Positions 30,484-39,962 of a DNA stretch of 64,000 bases are shown here, one piece after another. Where the stretch lies: assembly GCA_947175265.1 (NCBI GenBank), contig CAMWMD010000004.1:40553-104552 (forward strand). Direction: 5' to 3'. Position 1 is the stretch's first letter. Each line of letters starts with the position of its first letter. Below the pieces are notes generated by a model. The model saw only the letters and a program-made list of their open reading frames with translations. It was not told the origin of the DNA and made no database searches. The position numbers were made by a program, and so were the translations under genes. Origin of the DNA: an uncultured Porphyromonadaceae bacterium. Its GTDB lineage: Bacteria > Bacteroidota > Bacteroidia > Bacteroidales > Muribaculaceae.

Positions 30484-31398
30484 ATGGAAAATAATAAGCC
30501 TAAATTGAAAGTATCGGTTATCATTGTCAATTACCACAGTTCCAAACTAATAAACGACTGCCTCGAAACCATACGGGAAAAGACAAAAGATATATCATAC
30601 GAGGTTATCATTGTCGACAATGCTACCGAGAAGTTATCTGAGGTTATCAAGGATAACGGAATAGAGAGGATGAAATTTTTGGAATTACCCTCAAACGTAG
30701 GTTTTGGCAGAGCCAATAATAAGGGAGCCGAACTCGCTGAGGGTGAATATCTTTTTTTCCTGAATCCCGACACACTCTTGCTGAATGATGCCATAAATAT
30801 CCTTTCCGGGTTTATGGACAGCACACCTGACTGCGGTGTCTGCGGAGGAAACCTATATGATGTGGATCTGCGTCCGAACATTTCTTTCAGGAGAATAATG
30901 CCGGGGATAGGATTTGAACTGAATGAAATCTTCCACCTTATGCCCGAAAGGTTGATTTACAAGGACAATCGACTTTTCAACCATACAGAGCGACCGATTA
31001 AAGTGAGCCATATATCCGGGGCCGACCTTATGATGAGAAAGGATCTATTTACCGCAATTGGAGGGTTTTCTCCTGAATTCTTCATGTACTATGAGGAAAC
31101 AGACTTATGCAATAGAGTACGCCGGGCGCACTATCATCTGTACTCTGTCCCATCGGCAAGAATCATTCATCTCGAGGGTGGAACGTTTAAGGTCAGCCAA
31201 AGTGAGTCAAAAATAAAAATGACCGAAGAGGGAAGAATAATTTACTTCCGTCGTAACCATTCCCGTCTTCATAACCTTGCAGGGCATTTCTTACACAGAA
31301 TGTTTTTATTGAGCAGAATCATCCTCACGGAAGATGCAGAAAAAAAAGAAAATTTCAGGCTGAGGTTGAAATGGTGTAACAAATTGCTTGAGTCGTAA
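30484..31398 (+). CDS. glycosyltransferase family 2
   Basis: VSVIIVNYHSSKLINDCLETI, FLNPDTLL, FFMYYEETDLCNRV. Confidence 0.92.
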   Translation: MENNKPKLKVSVIIVNYHSSKLINDCLETIREKTKDISYEVIIVDNATEKLSEVIKDNGIERMKFLELPSNVGFGRANNKGAELAEGEYLFFLNPDTLLLNDAINILSGFMDSTPDCGVCGGNLYDVDLRPNISFRRIMPGIGFELNEIFHLMPERLIYKDNRLFNHTERPIKVSHISGADLMMRKDLFTAIGGFSPEFFMYYEETDLCNRVRRAHYHLYSVPSARIIHLEGGTFKVSQSESKIKMTEEGRIIYFRRNHSRLHNLAGHFLHRMFLLSRIILTEDAEKKENFRLRLKWCNKLLES

Positions 31399-31546
31399 AA
31401 GGGTAACGATGATAAAACATCACACCACCCATGATGTTATTTATAAAATTTTTACTATTTTTGTAGTGTCTTTTCGGAGTCAATTGCTTTGGAGTGAAAA
31501 GGGCAAGCACCCCGAGGTTAATTTCCTCCCTTTTAGTTAAGAAAAT

Positions 31547-32680
31547 ATGAAGATAGCGATAAATTGCGCCTTTCTTCAACCGAAAGGTGGCGGCATAAAG
31601 GAATACATAGTCAATCTGGTGAAGAGTCTTTCCGTAGTAGCACCGGATAATCAATACATGATTTACGTCCTCAAAGACTTTAAAGACTATGCGGAGGAAT
31701 GTCTTAAGGGCTGCGATGTGACAATCAAAACCATTCCCTTTAAGACCGGCTCCTCTTTCAACAAGATAGTGAGAAGCCTCAATGAGGGAAGATTCTGGAG
31801 GAAAGAGGAAAAAAAGGAAAAATGGGATCTTTTCCATTCACCGTTCTTTCATGCGCCCCGTCTTGACTCCACTCCCCTTCTCATAACGGTGCATGATCTC
31901 AGATTTGTCAAATATCCTGAGACTTACGACAAACTGCGTGCCATATTTCTAAAGCACGCGGTGAAGCGTTCTGTAAAACAAGCCGACAAAATAATCTCAA
32001 TCTCAGACTTCACCAAAAGGGAATTGATGGATGCCTATCAGATTGATTCCGCCAAGATCACGACTATACTTGAGGCCATCAATCCCGACGATTTCTCAAG
32101 CATGAACAGTGCTAAAGAGGCTCCATCCGAGATTAACGGTTCAAAGTTTATACTGACCGTAGGGCATCTGGAGCCCCGCAAGAATTACAACCGTCTGATA
32201 GAGGCTTTCCGGAAAATGAAAGGGGAGCATCCCGAATTGGAGGATTACAAATTGGTAATTGTCGGGAAAAAAGGGTGTTATTATAAAGACACATTGAAAC
32301 TGATTGATGAGAATCCTGATGTGGTGTATATGAATTTTGTGTCGCATGAGATTCTGGTATGGCTTTATCGCAATGCCTCCTTATTCGTGTTCCCATCCCT
32401 CTATGAGGGGTTCGGTTTCCCGCCTCTTGAGGCTGCGGCCTTAGGTGTACCCTCCGTAGTGAGCAACGTCAGTTCCATTCCCGAGGTGTGCGGAAAGAAT
32501 GTCATATATTTCGATCCTTACAGCATAGATTCCATAGCCGAAAACCTGAGCAAACCCTTGCTTGACGAGGAGGAGAGAAAAAGGTTGGTTGAGAAGCTTC
32601 CGGAAATGGTCAATTCCTTTTCCTGGAAAAGGAATGCCGAGGAAACCGTCGAGGTCTACAAATCCTTTACGAGGAGATAA
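31547..32680 (+). CDS. glycosyltransferase family 4
   Basis: LFVFPSLYEGFGFPPLEAAALGVPSVVSN. Confidence 0.92.
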   Translation: MKIAINCAFLQPKGGGIKEYIVNLVKSLSVVAPDNQYMIYVLKDFKDYAEECLKGCDVTIKTIPFKTGSSFNKIVRSLNEGRFWRKEEKKEKWDLFHSPFFHAPRLDSTPLLITVHDLRFVKYPETYDKLRAIFLKHAVKRSVKQADKIISISDFTKRELMDAYQIDSAKITTILEAINPDDFSSMNSAKEAPSEINGSKFILTVGHLEPRKNYNRLIEAFRKMKGEHPELEDYKLVIVGKKGCYYKDTLKLIDENPDVVYMNFVSHEILVWLYRNASLFVFPSLYEGFGFPPLEAAALGVPSVVSNVSSIPEVCGKNVIYFDPYSIDSIAENLSKPLLDEEERKRLVEKLPEMVNSFSWKRNAEETVEVYKSFTRR

Positions 32681-32712
32681 AGCACATTTAAGACTCATAA
32701 AAATCAATTCAC

Positions 32713-33807
32713 ATGCGACGCATCCTTCACGTTGTGGGCCATCTGAAGAAGAATGGTACAGAGACGTTCATAATGAATTTATACCGGGCTATTGACAGGA
32801 CCCGATACCAATTCGACTTCCTCACCTTTTCTCCGGAGAAAGAGGGGTTCTATGAGGAGATTCTGGAATTGGGTGGGAAAGTCTTTTTCACCCCCTCCAG
32901 AAAAAAGGGGAGTATCGATTATCATAAGAGTCTTGATAAATTCTTCAAGGAGCACGCAGGGGAATATGATACGGTGCATTACCATGTGAGCAGCCTTACT
33001 TCGGTGGCTCCTCTATTCTACGCAAAGAAACATGGCATACCGCAACGGATAATCCACACACACAGCATCAATTGCACGGGCATACACAACAAGATACTAC
33101 ACAGGCTGAATAGACTGCGCATATCATCTTTGGCAACTGATTTTCTCGGTTGCTCACAAGCTGCGTGCGTGTGGGGATATGAGGGGACTCCGGCAATCAA
33201 ACATTCAAAAGTGATAACGAACGGTATCGATCTCAGTAATTTTTATCCTGATGAGATAATCCGGAAGAGAACAAGAGAGGAATTGGGAATTACTGACAAT
33301 AAGGTTATTCTCCATATAGGCACATTCAATCCTATAAAGAACCATAAATTCCTTCTTGACACGTTCAAGGCATTGGAAAAAGATATGCCTGATGCAAGAC
33401 TTGTAAGTGTAGGCACCGGCGACCTCCTTGACAAAACGAAGGATTACGCGGCTGAAATCGGCATTAAAGATAAAGTATTATTCCTCGGGAGAAGAAACGA
33501 CGTCAACAATCTTATGCGTGCCGCCGATATTTTCGTACTCCCCTCAGTTTACGAGGGGTTAGGGATTGTTCTCATTGAGGCCCAAGCCTCAGGAGTAAAG
33601 GTTATAGCGTCGGCAAATGTACCCCCGGAGACGAAGGTAAACAAATCAACAATCTATCTGCCTTTGGAGTCAGGAGCGGAGAAATGGGCAACCGAAATTA
33701 AAGAAATGCTGACTACCGGTTCGGAAGAGATAGATAATTCAATCTCCGACCATTCCATTCAGACAACCGTATCACAGATATATTCCGTCTATTCAGCGAT
33801 AGAGTAA
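32713..33807 (+). CDS. glycosyltransferase family 4/1
   Basis: HVVGHLKKNGTETFIMNLYR; FVLPSVYEGLGIVLIEAQASG. Confidence 0.92.
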   Translation: MRRILHVVGHLKKNGTETFIMNLYRAIDRTRYQFDFLTFSPEKEGFYEEILELGGKVFFTPSRKKGSIDYHKSLDKFFKEHAGEYDTVHYHVSSLTSVAPLFYAKKHGIPQRIIHTHSINCTGIHNKILHRLNRLRISSLATDFLGCSQAACVWGYEGTPAIKHSKVITNGIDLSNFYPDEIIRKRTREELGITDNKVILHIGTFNPIKNHKFLLDTFKALEKDMPDARLVSVGTGDLLDKTKDYAAEIGIKDKVLFLGRRNDVNNLMRAADIFVLPSVYEGLGIVLIEAQASGVKVIASANVPPETKVNKSTIYLPLESGAEKWATEIKEMLTTGSEEIDNSISDHSIQTTVSQIYSVYSAIE

Positions 33808-33818
33808 ACGGATCATCA

Positions 33819-35003
33819 TCAATTATGTGGCACCTCCTGCATATTGTATGAGAAATCTTCCTCCAAAAGAGGCTGAGTCGAGGCTTGGTTCAGCCTCTCA
33901 TAAAGATTCACATGCAGTGAGGTGACTTTATCGATGGAGTAGTCTCTTTCAGCCAAGTTTCTTGATTCAAGACCCATCTTCACCCTCAACTCTGGGTTTT
34001 CAATAAGCAATGCAAGTTTCTCGGCTAAAATCTCAGGTGAATGGGGAGGCACAAGGAATCCATTCTTACCGTCAATCACCGTATCCCGGCAGCCTACAGA
34101 ATCGGTCGTCACCACCGGGCGACCTATCGCAGATGCCTCAATCAAGGATTTAGGCACCCCCTCCCTGTAATAACTCGGGAAACACATTATGGAGGCTTTC
34201 CTGAGTAAATCCGGGACGTCCGTGCGGTGTCCGAGCCATTTGAGGTATTTACCGTCGCAACGCTTTTTCAGATACTCCTCCGACAAAGCCGTGGGATTTG
34301 AGGACAAACCGCCACACAGCCAAAATTCAACCTTGTCACTATATTTCTCCTTCAGTAAGTCGGCAGCATCCATAAGGTCGACGACCCCCTTCTCTCTCAG
34401 CATCCTGGCAGTGAAGATTACAACAACCGGATTCTCCTTTGAGGGAGCCTTATAAGCCATTTCCTTAAGATCCACACCGGACCCTTTAGTGAAATATGTC
34501 TTATCCCTATCAACTATCCCACGCTCAATGAATAGTCTCTCATCATCATGATTCTGGAAGATAACCGCCACGTTTTTTTTCTGCATGGCAAACTTCAGGA
34601 ATTTCTGAATCATGCCGCCTATAAGTTTTGAACTCGTCTCGCCAAACAGAGTACCGAGACCGCTGACAGCATAAAGCACGCCGCGAGTCTTAGTGAAACG
34701 CGTGGCCAATCCACCCCAGAGCATATTCTTGAGGCCTACATGATGAATCACAGCGTCGGGATTCTTTCTATACTGTCTATAAAGGAACGAAAAAGTCTTG
34801 AACTCCTGAATCGGATTCATACCTGTGGGGTTTACAGGAAGTTCAATAAATTTAATTCCCATATCCTCTACTTGTTTCCTTAAGCCGGTATCCTTGGCAA
34901 TCAATGTAACATCCCAACCCTCCTTCATGGCTTTGAGAGCAATCGGATATCTGTGAGACAGAAAAAATCTGTCTTCATTTATCACCAACAGTAGTTTCTT
35001 CAT
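33819..35003 (-). CDS. glycosyltransferase family 4
   Basis: MCFPSYYREGVPKSLIEASAIGRPVVTTD; start set at MKKLLLVINEDRFFLSHR. Confidence 0.92.
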   Translation of the reverse strand: MKKLLLVINEDRFFLSHRYPIALKAMKEGWDVTLIAKDTGLRKQVEDMGIKFIELPVNPTGMNPIQEFKTFSFLYRQYRKNPDAVIHHVGLKNMLWGGLATRFTKTRGVLYAVSGLGTLFGETSSKLIGGMIQKFLKFAMQKKNVAVIFQNHDDERLFIERGIVDRDKTYFTKGSGVDLKEMAYKAPSKENPVVVIFTARMLREKGVVDLMDAADLLKEKYSDKVEFWLCGGLSSNPTALSEEYLKKRCDGKYLKWLGHRTDVPDLLRKASIMCFPSYYREGVPKSLIEASAIGRPVVTTDSVGCRDTVIDGKNGFLVPPHSPEILAEKLALLIENPELRVKMGLESRNLAERDYSIDKVTSLHVNLYERLNQASTQPLLEEDFSYNMQEVPHN

Positions 35004-35340
35004 AATAGAGGATAACAAGAATTTAATTCATAATATAGGATAATCTGAGAATTGCAGACGACTGTTTCATAATTGTCGCAATTATAAAACGTCATACCAT
35101 AAGAATTATTATATCCTTTCTACTCAGCCTGAGGCACTATTCACTGTACATCCGCCTCACCGGCCTTGAAAATTTAGTGGATGCAGTCTTAAAAAATGGC
35201 TTTGCACAATAAAACAATCCATTTATTCTTTATAATAATATGAATACACCAAAGCAATCTCAGAATCCTACATCTCATCATGGGGATTAAGTGATTTTAT
35301 TCTTTGGTTGAAATTACCCTCTTCAATAACATATTATCCT

Positions 35341-36039
35341 ATGAGTATCCGCTCCATTTTCCGTATAATAAAAAGTTTACCCTACTCTATATGGTTTAAT
35401 TTCCGGCATTTACCTTTCAATGATGCCCTACACCTGCCAATATTAATTTACAAACCCAGAATATTGGATTCACGAGGAACATTCAGGATAAACGGGAAAA
35501 TCTCCACGGGTATGATACGCTTGGGTTGGCCCTCGGTTTCAATATACCCAAACTCCGGGATTATGATAGAAAACAAGGGTGAGATAATATTCTCCGGTAA
35601 ATGCATGATCGGTAATGATTCAGCATTATCTGTGGGAGAAACGGGCACCCTGACGTTTGGGAATAATGTCGTCTGTACATGCACCCTAAAAGTTGCATGT
35701 TATCATAATATCTCAATAGGTGAAGATACATTAATTGGGTGGAATTGTCTGTTTACGGATACAGATTTCCATAAACTGAGCTATCCTTCATTTGATAGTA
35801 AGAGACCGAACAAAGGTTTCGGATCTATCCACGTAGGTGCCCGATGCTGGATTGCAAACGGATGTAAGTTTTTCAAAAATGTCAATATCCCGGATGAAGT
35901 CATTATCGGGTCTGATACGATTCTGAAAAAGTCACCGGATTGTGAGGGTCCTTGTGCCATTTCCACTTCCCATTCAATCATAATCAGAAAAGGGATTAAA
36001 TGGGATCCGAATAATGACAATATCAACTATTTATCTTAG
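35341..36039 (+). CDS. hexapeptide-repeat acyltransferase
   Basis: Left-handed beta-helix pattern (IGNDSALSVGETGTLTFGNNVVC), GARCWIANGCKF; start adjusted to ATG 35341. Confidence 0.75.
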   Translation: MSIRSIFRIIKSLPYSIWFNFRHLPFNDALHLPILIYKPRILDSRGTFRINGKISTGMIRLGWPSVSIYPNSGIMIENKGEIIFSGKCMIGNDSALSVGETGTLTFGNNVVCTCTLKVACYHNISIGEDTLIGWNCLFTDTDFHKLSYPSFDSKRPNKGFGSIHVGARCWIANGCKFFKNVNIPDEVIIGSDTILKKSPDCEGPCAISTSHSIIIRKGIKWDPNNDNINYLS

Positions 36040-37426
36040 GAATCATCTTAAATTTTAGGGCACCTCCTACTATGATGGATGCACCGAGAATGACCACTCC
36101 AATCGACAGGAATGAATTCAGAATAAAATGGCCCCCGATGGCCAATAGTATGAAGGGAATTGTCCAAACCACGTTTTTCATAAACATCATAAAGCCGGGA
36201 AGAGGGAACAATCTTGAATAATATACCTTGGATACATAGAACAGGGTCACACTCGTTTCACTGGCCAATAAGACTATTGCGGAACCGACCGCTCCCATTT
36301 TGGGCGTCAGGACAAAATTCAATATGAGGGATACGATAGCACCAATCAAAGAACCAGACACCAGTATGTTATCTTTCTTCAGCACTACCAACCCCTGCAC
36401 AGATATAACTTGAGCCAGACACACCAAAGTCAAGGCACACATCAATATCCTCATAGGGCTTACGGATGGATCATATCCTGCTCCGGCAACCACGTCAATA
36501 ATCTCAGGAGCGAGGATTATGCTCATCGCCGTGACAGGGAAAGCAAACAGGAAGACAATATTGTATGAATTTTTCAAATAAGAAATGAATTTGCCCTCCT
36601 CTCCGGATGATATCATTGAAGCCATGCGAGGCATCATGACAGAGGTAAAGGCAGAGAACATACTCAGTATTATAAAATAGAGTTTTAAAGATGTAGTGTA
36701 ATATCCTACCTCATCCATATCTCTGACTAAACCGAGATACATGACATTAAAAGTAATGTACATTGACGACATTATGGAGAACAATCCTAATTTAAGATTA
36801 GAACTGAGATATCTCCAAATTTTCAGATTGTTATGATTTATTTTTACAAATTTTCGTGAATAAACAAAATTTATAAATGCATTCACCACGTATGACAGAA
36901 TCGTAAGGATGAAGTAAAGCTTGTAGTCAGAGGTGTCCTTTATAGTAAGAAAGATAAGGAAAATGTAACACAGTTTTATCACCACACTTCTTATGGTGAT
37001 ATATCTGAAGTTTTCCAATCCGGTGAAAAACCATTCCAATATAAGAGCACTGAAAAGAATTTTGGCATTGCCTATCCAAAACAACTCCTTGTATCTATAT
37101 AAATCATGAAACAGAAAAATGGCCAGATTATAAATGAGCAAAACCAACAGTGTGAAAAGCAAGTTCAGATAGAATATGCTTGAGACTGCCGATGATAATT
37201 CATTTTGACTTTCCTTATATTTTGCAGTTTCCCGTGTGCCGATAGCCACGATTCCCATACTTGCAAACAGAAGGAAGTAATCGATTGTATTCATCACGAA
37301 ATTCACCTCTCCGAACTTATCGGGACCCAACACACGCGTTATGTATGGGAGCGTAATGAAGCCAAGAATATAGTTGGAGAAGGTCAATACTCCTTTATAA
37401 GCAAAGTTCTTTTTAATGTCGGCCAT
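36023..37426 (-). CDS. oligosaccharide flippase (Wzx-like, MATE/PST family)
   Basis: Multi-TM; FAYKGVLTFSNYILGFITLPYITRVLGPDKFGEVNFV. Confidence 0.92.
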   Translation of the reverse strand: MADIKKNFAYKGVLTFSNYILGFITLPYITRVLGPDKFGEVNFVMNTIDYFLLFASMGIVAIGTRETAKYKESQNELSSAVSSIFYLNLLFTLLVLLIYNLAIFLFHDLYRYKELFWIGNAKILFSALILEWFFTGLENFRYITIRSVVIKLCYIFLIFLTIKDTSDYKLYFILTILSYVVNAFINFVYSRKFVKINHNNLKIWRYLSSNLKLGLFSIMSSMYITFNVMYLGLVRDMDEVGYYTTSLKLYFIILSMFSAFTSVMMPRMASMISSGEEGKFISYLKNSYNIVFLFAFPVTAMSIILAPEIIDVVAGAGYDPSVSPMRILMCALTLVCLAQVISVQGLVVLKKDNILVSGSLIGAIVSLILNFVLTPKMGAVGSAIVLLASETSVTLFYVSKVYYSRLFPLPGFMMFMKNVVWTIPFILLAIGGHFILNSFLSIGVVILGASIIVGGALKFKMIPKINS

Positions 37427-37435
37427 AACAAGAAA

Positions 37436-38650
37436 TCATCTAATCCTACGGCTGTAATTGATAGCTCTCCGACGATTGGGTGCCACCTCTTTATCAAATT
37501 GATTGGAATAAGGGTAATACATATCATAAGATTTCAGATTGCCAGAGCGATTTACCTTGGCGTTATAGTCAATGTAAAACACCACTCCCAAAAGAGGAAC
37601 GAGCAACATCATCCAACCGACGAAACGCAGCCTCAATTTAAATCTCAATATATCAAAGGAACGGGTGTACATAAAATATGACATTATCAGGAATTGGAAC
37701 ACCATGAAATAGTTGAGGTATCTATTCAGGATAGTCACACCCACCGCCAGTTCACCGAAATATATACTCAGCATACACATCATCTCGATCTGCCGGAAAT
37801 AGGGATTTCTATCCGCACCCATTCTTTTTAAATAATAAAGAGATATAAGAGGATAACATATCGAGCGGACAAGCCAGCCAAGAGTACCGAATATGTTCAT
37901 TGTCGCTCCACCCAAATCATCTTCCGCGTAAGTCTGCGCACGTTCGGACATTGACTCAGTCATCGCTATAGCCTGGACAAAATCAAAAAGGAAAAATTTT
38001 ATGCCAAACGACAAAGCGAGCATCAATGGAACGATTATCCAACTGCGCTTCCCAAATATAAACATTTCTCTAATCCAGCGCAATTTAATCAACGGGAGCA
38101 GGAAAAGCAAAATTGATGAAACATGGAATAGAAACGCGACCGTCACGTATGCATAGTAAACCAGCCATTTGTTCTTGGCGAAGGCTTTCCAACCTAAAAG
38201 GAAAAAACTCACTGCAATCGCTTCTCTGAGCACCTGCATATTGAGCATCAGATATAGGAAAACGAAATAGAAGAAACCTGCAATGAATATTTTATGGGTA
38301 TTTCTGTATAGGAAACGGAAAAAAACCGTATTAACGAAAATTGCCACCACAATCTGCAACAGCACGAATTCTCTCGTTATCGACCTGCATATTGCACATA
38401 AAACCACATACAGAGGAGCATATCGTGAATTGATGAAATCACGTACATTAAGAGACGTAAAGGTTGGCAACTGGTTATATTCGTTCTCATACCTCACGGA
38501 ATCCGAACCCATCTTATATCTGAAACCCGCTACGCATATCAAAAGAATCAACATGATCAGCCACCATGTGTTTCTCCCTTTCTGGTAATTCTGGTAATCG
38601 TAACAATAACTCAATACCAAAAATGCTATGATGATTATCAAGTATATCAT
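37436..38650 (-). CDS. EpsG/Wzy-like polysaccharide polymerase
   Basis: Multi-TM; RYKMGSDSVRYENEY and YAPLYVVL patterns. Confidence 0.82.
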   Translation of the reverse strand: MIYLIIIIAFLVLSYCYDYQNYQKGRNTWWLIMLILLICVAGFRYKMGSDSVRYENEYNQLPTFTSLNVRDFINSRYAPLYVVLCAICRSITREFVLLQIVVAIFVNTVFFRFLYRNTHKIFIAGFFYFVFLYLMLNMQVLREAIAVSFFLLGWKAFAKNKWLVYYAYVTVAFLFHVSSILLFLLPLIKLRWIREMFIFGKRSWIIVPLMLALSFGIKFFLFDFVQAIAMTESMSERAQTYAEDDLGGATMNIFGTLGWLVRSICYPLISLYYLKRMGADRNPYFRQIEMMCMLSIYFGELAVGVTILNRYLNYFMVFQFLIMSYFMYTRSFDILRFKLRLRFVGWMMLLVPLLGVVFYIDYNAKVNRSGNLKSYDMYYPYSNQFDKEVAPNRRRAINYSRRIR

Positions 38651-39061
38651 AGAAGGATTATTTCATCTTCAGTCAGTCGGCAACACCTCTATAAGTATGC
38701 CAAGATAGATGCCGGATAGTTGAAATTTATTAACGGAGGAGATCTACATCACCATACTCTGTTCATAATGCCCCAAAAATTTAAATAAAATAATGGGACG
38801 CGACTTCACAAAGTATCGTAATCTAATAACGTATATTATTATCTTTTCTTATACGGATTAAAAAGTGACTTTTTATAATTTTTATCACGTTAAAATCCCG
38901 ATGTCATAATATAAGTCCACACTTATCAATGACTAAAAGCAAGACCGAAAAGAAGAGTCATGCTACACGAGTTCTATATCAAATTGACCGGATATCTAAA
39001 TATTGATATTCAAATTTCACGTTATACAAAAATTGATAAGAAGTAATGAATAATGCATTCA

Positions 39062-39766
39062 TCACTTCTTTATCAATTCTATTGCCTTCTGCTTGGCAGA
39101 ATTTCTATCTATACCTGAAAGGAATGCCTGGTGACGGTGGATATCGCTTCCGGTGTAGTCGATCATACCTTTAGAAAGGAGCCATTCCGCTTTCTTTCTT
39201 GCCGTCTCGCCGTAAGCATCCACAAGGGATAGATAATTCATCTGCATCTTTACGCCTCTTTCACGGAGTTTGATATAATCTTTCTCCTCCATGTACCTGT
39301 ATCTCTCCGGATGGGCAAGAATGGGGAAATATCCCTTGCTGAATATTCCCTCTATCATATCGTCCATACCATAGGGAGGAGTATAATAGGAGGTCTCAAT
39401 GAGCAGATGATTCCCCTCCTCCCCTATCGGAAGAAGGTCGTTGGCCTCAAGACGTTCCTCAAAGAGGGTGTCGAGCATATTTTCAGCCGCAAGCCGGAGT
39501 TCGATATTTCCGGTCCACGCATCCTGCAATTCCTTGAAGCGGTTGCGGAGGTCGGCGGGTGTATTGGGGAAATCTTCCATGATGTGAGGGGTGAGCCATA
39601 CACGCTTTACCCCCAGTTCATCAAAAGTCTTCAATATATCAAGAGATTCCTCCATGGTCTTGACGCCATCGTCTACACCCGGGAGTATGTGTGAATGCCA
39701 GTCAGTGAGATTATTTAAAAGTCCCGACTGACGTATCGCTGTCGTTGATTTCTTAAAAGGCCACAC
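39062..39766 (-). CDS. CpsB/CapC-type tyrosine-protein phosphatase (PHP)
   Basis: TDWHSHILPGVDDGVKTMEES; proposed GTG start 39766 (MWPFKKS...), not the track start 39865. Confidence 0.85.
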   Translation of the reverse strand: MWPFKKSTTAIRQSGLLNNLTDWHSHILPGVDDGVKTMEESLDILKTFDELGVKRVWLTPHIMEDFPNTPADLRNRFKELQDAWTGNIELRLAAENMLDTLFEERLEANDLLPIGEEGNHLLIETSYYTPPYGMDDMIEGIFSKGYFPILAHPERYRYMEEKDYIKLRERGVKMQMNYLSLVDAYGETARKKAEWLLSKGMIDYTGSDIHRHQAFLSGIDRNSAKQKAIELIKK

Positions 39767-39779
39767 TTTGCGTAAATTG

Positions 39780-39895
39780 AAAAATGAAAGTTGAAAATTG
39801 AAAATTGCAGACTCGGAGTTTAATCCGGTAATTTTAACTCGGAGTTGAGAGTTGGAGACTTTCAACTTAAAACACGTAGTTGAAATTTTTAATGG
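39780..39895. repeat. low-complexity GAAAATTGAAAATTG / GAGTTGAGAGTTGGAGA intergenic element
   Basis: Direct short repeats; similar motifs near 5170-5195 and 20668-20700. Confidence 0.45.
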
Positions 39896-39962
39896 TTAAG
39901 GAGATTAGGGAAACTTGATATTTCCTTAATCTCCTTTTATCATCAGCGGTCTCTCGGTAGCA

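Noticed and set aside
38651-39061. ~400-bp AT-rich gap in the EPS locus as an invertible promoter
   Set aside because: No long inverted repeats found by eye on its two sides; only short chance palindromes.
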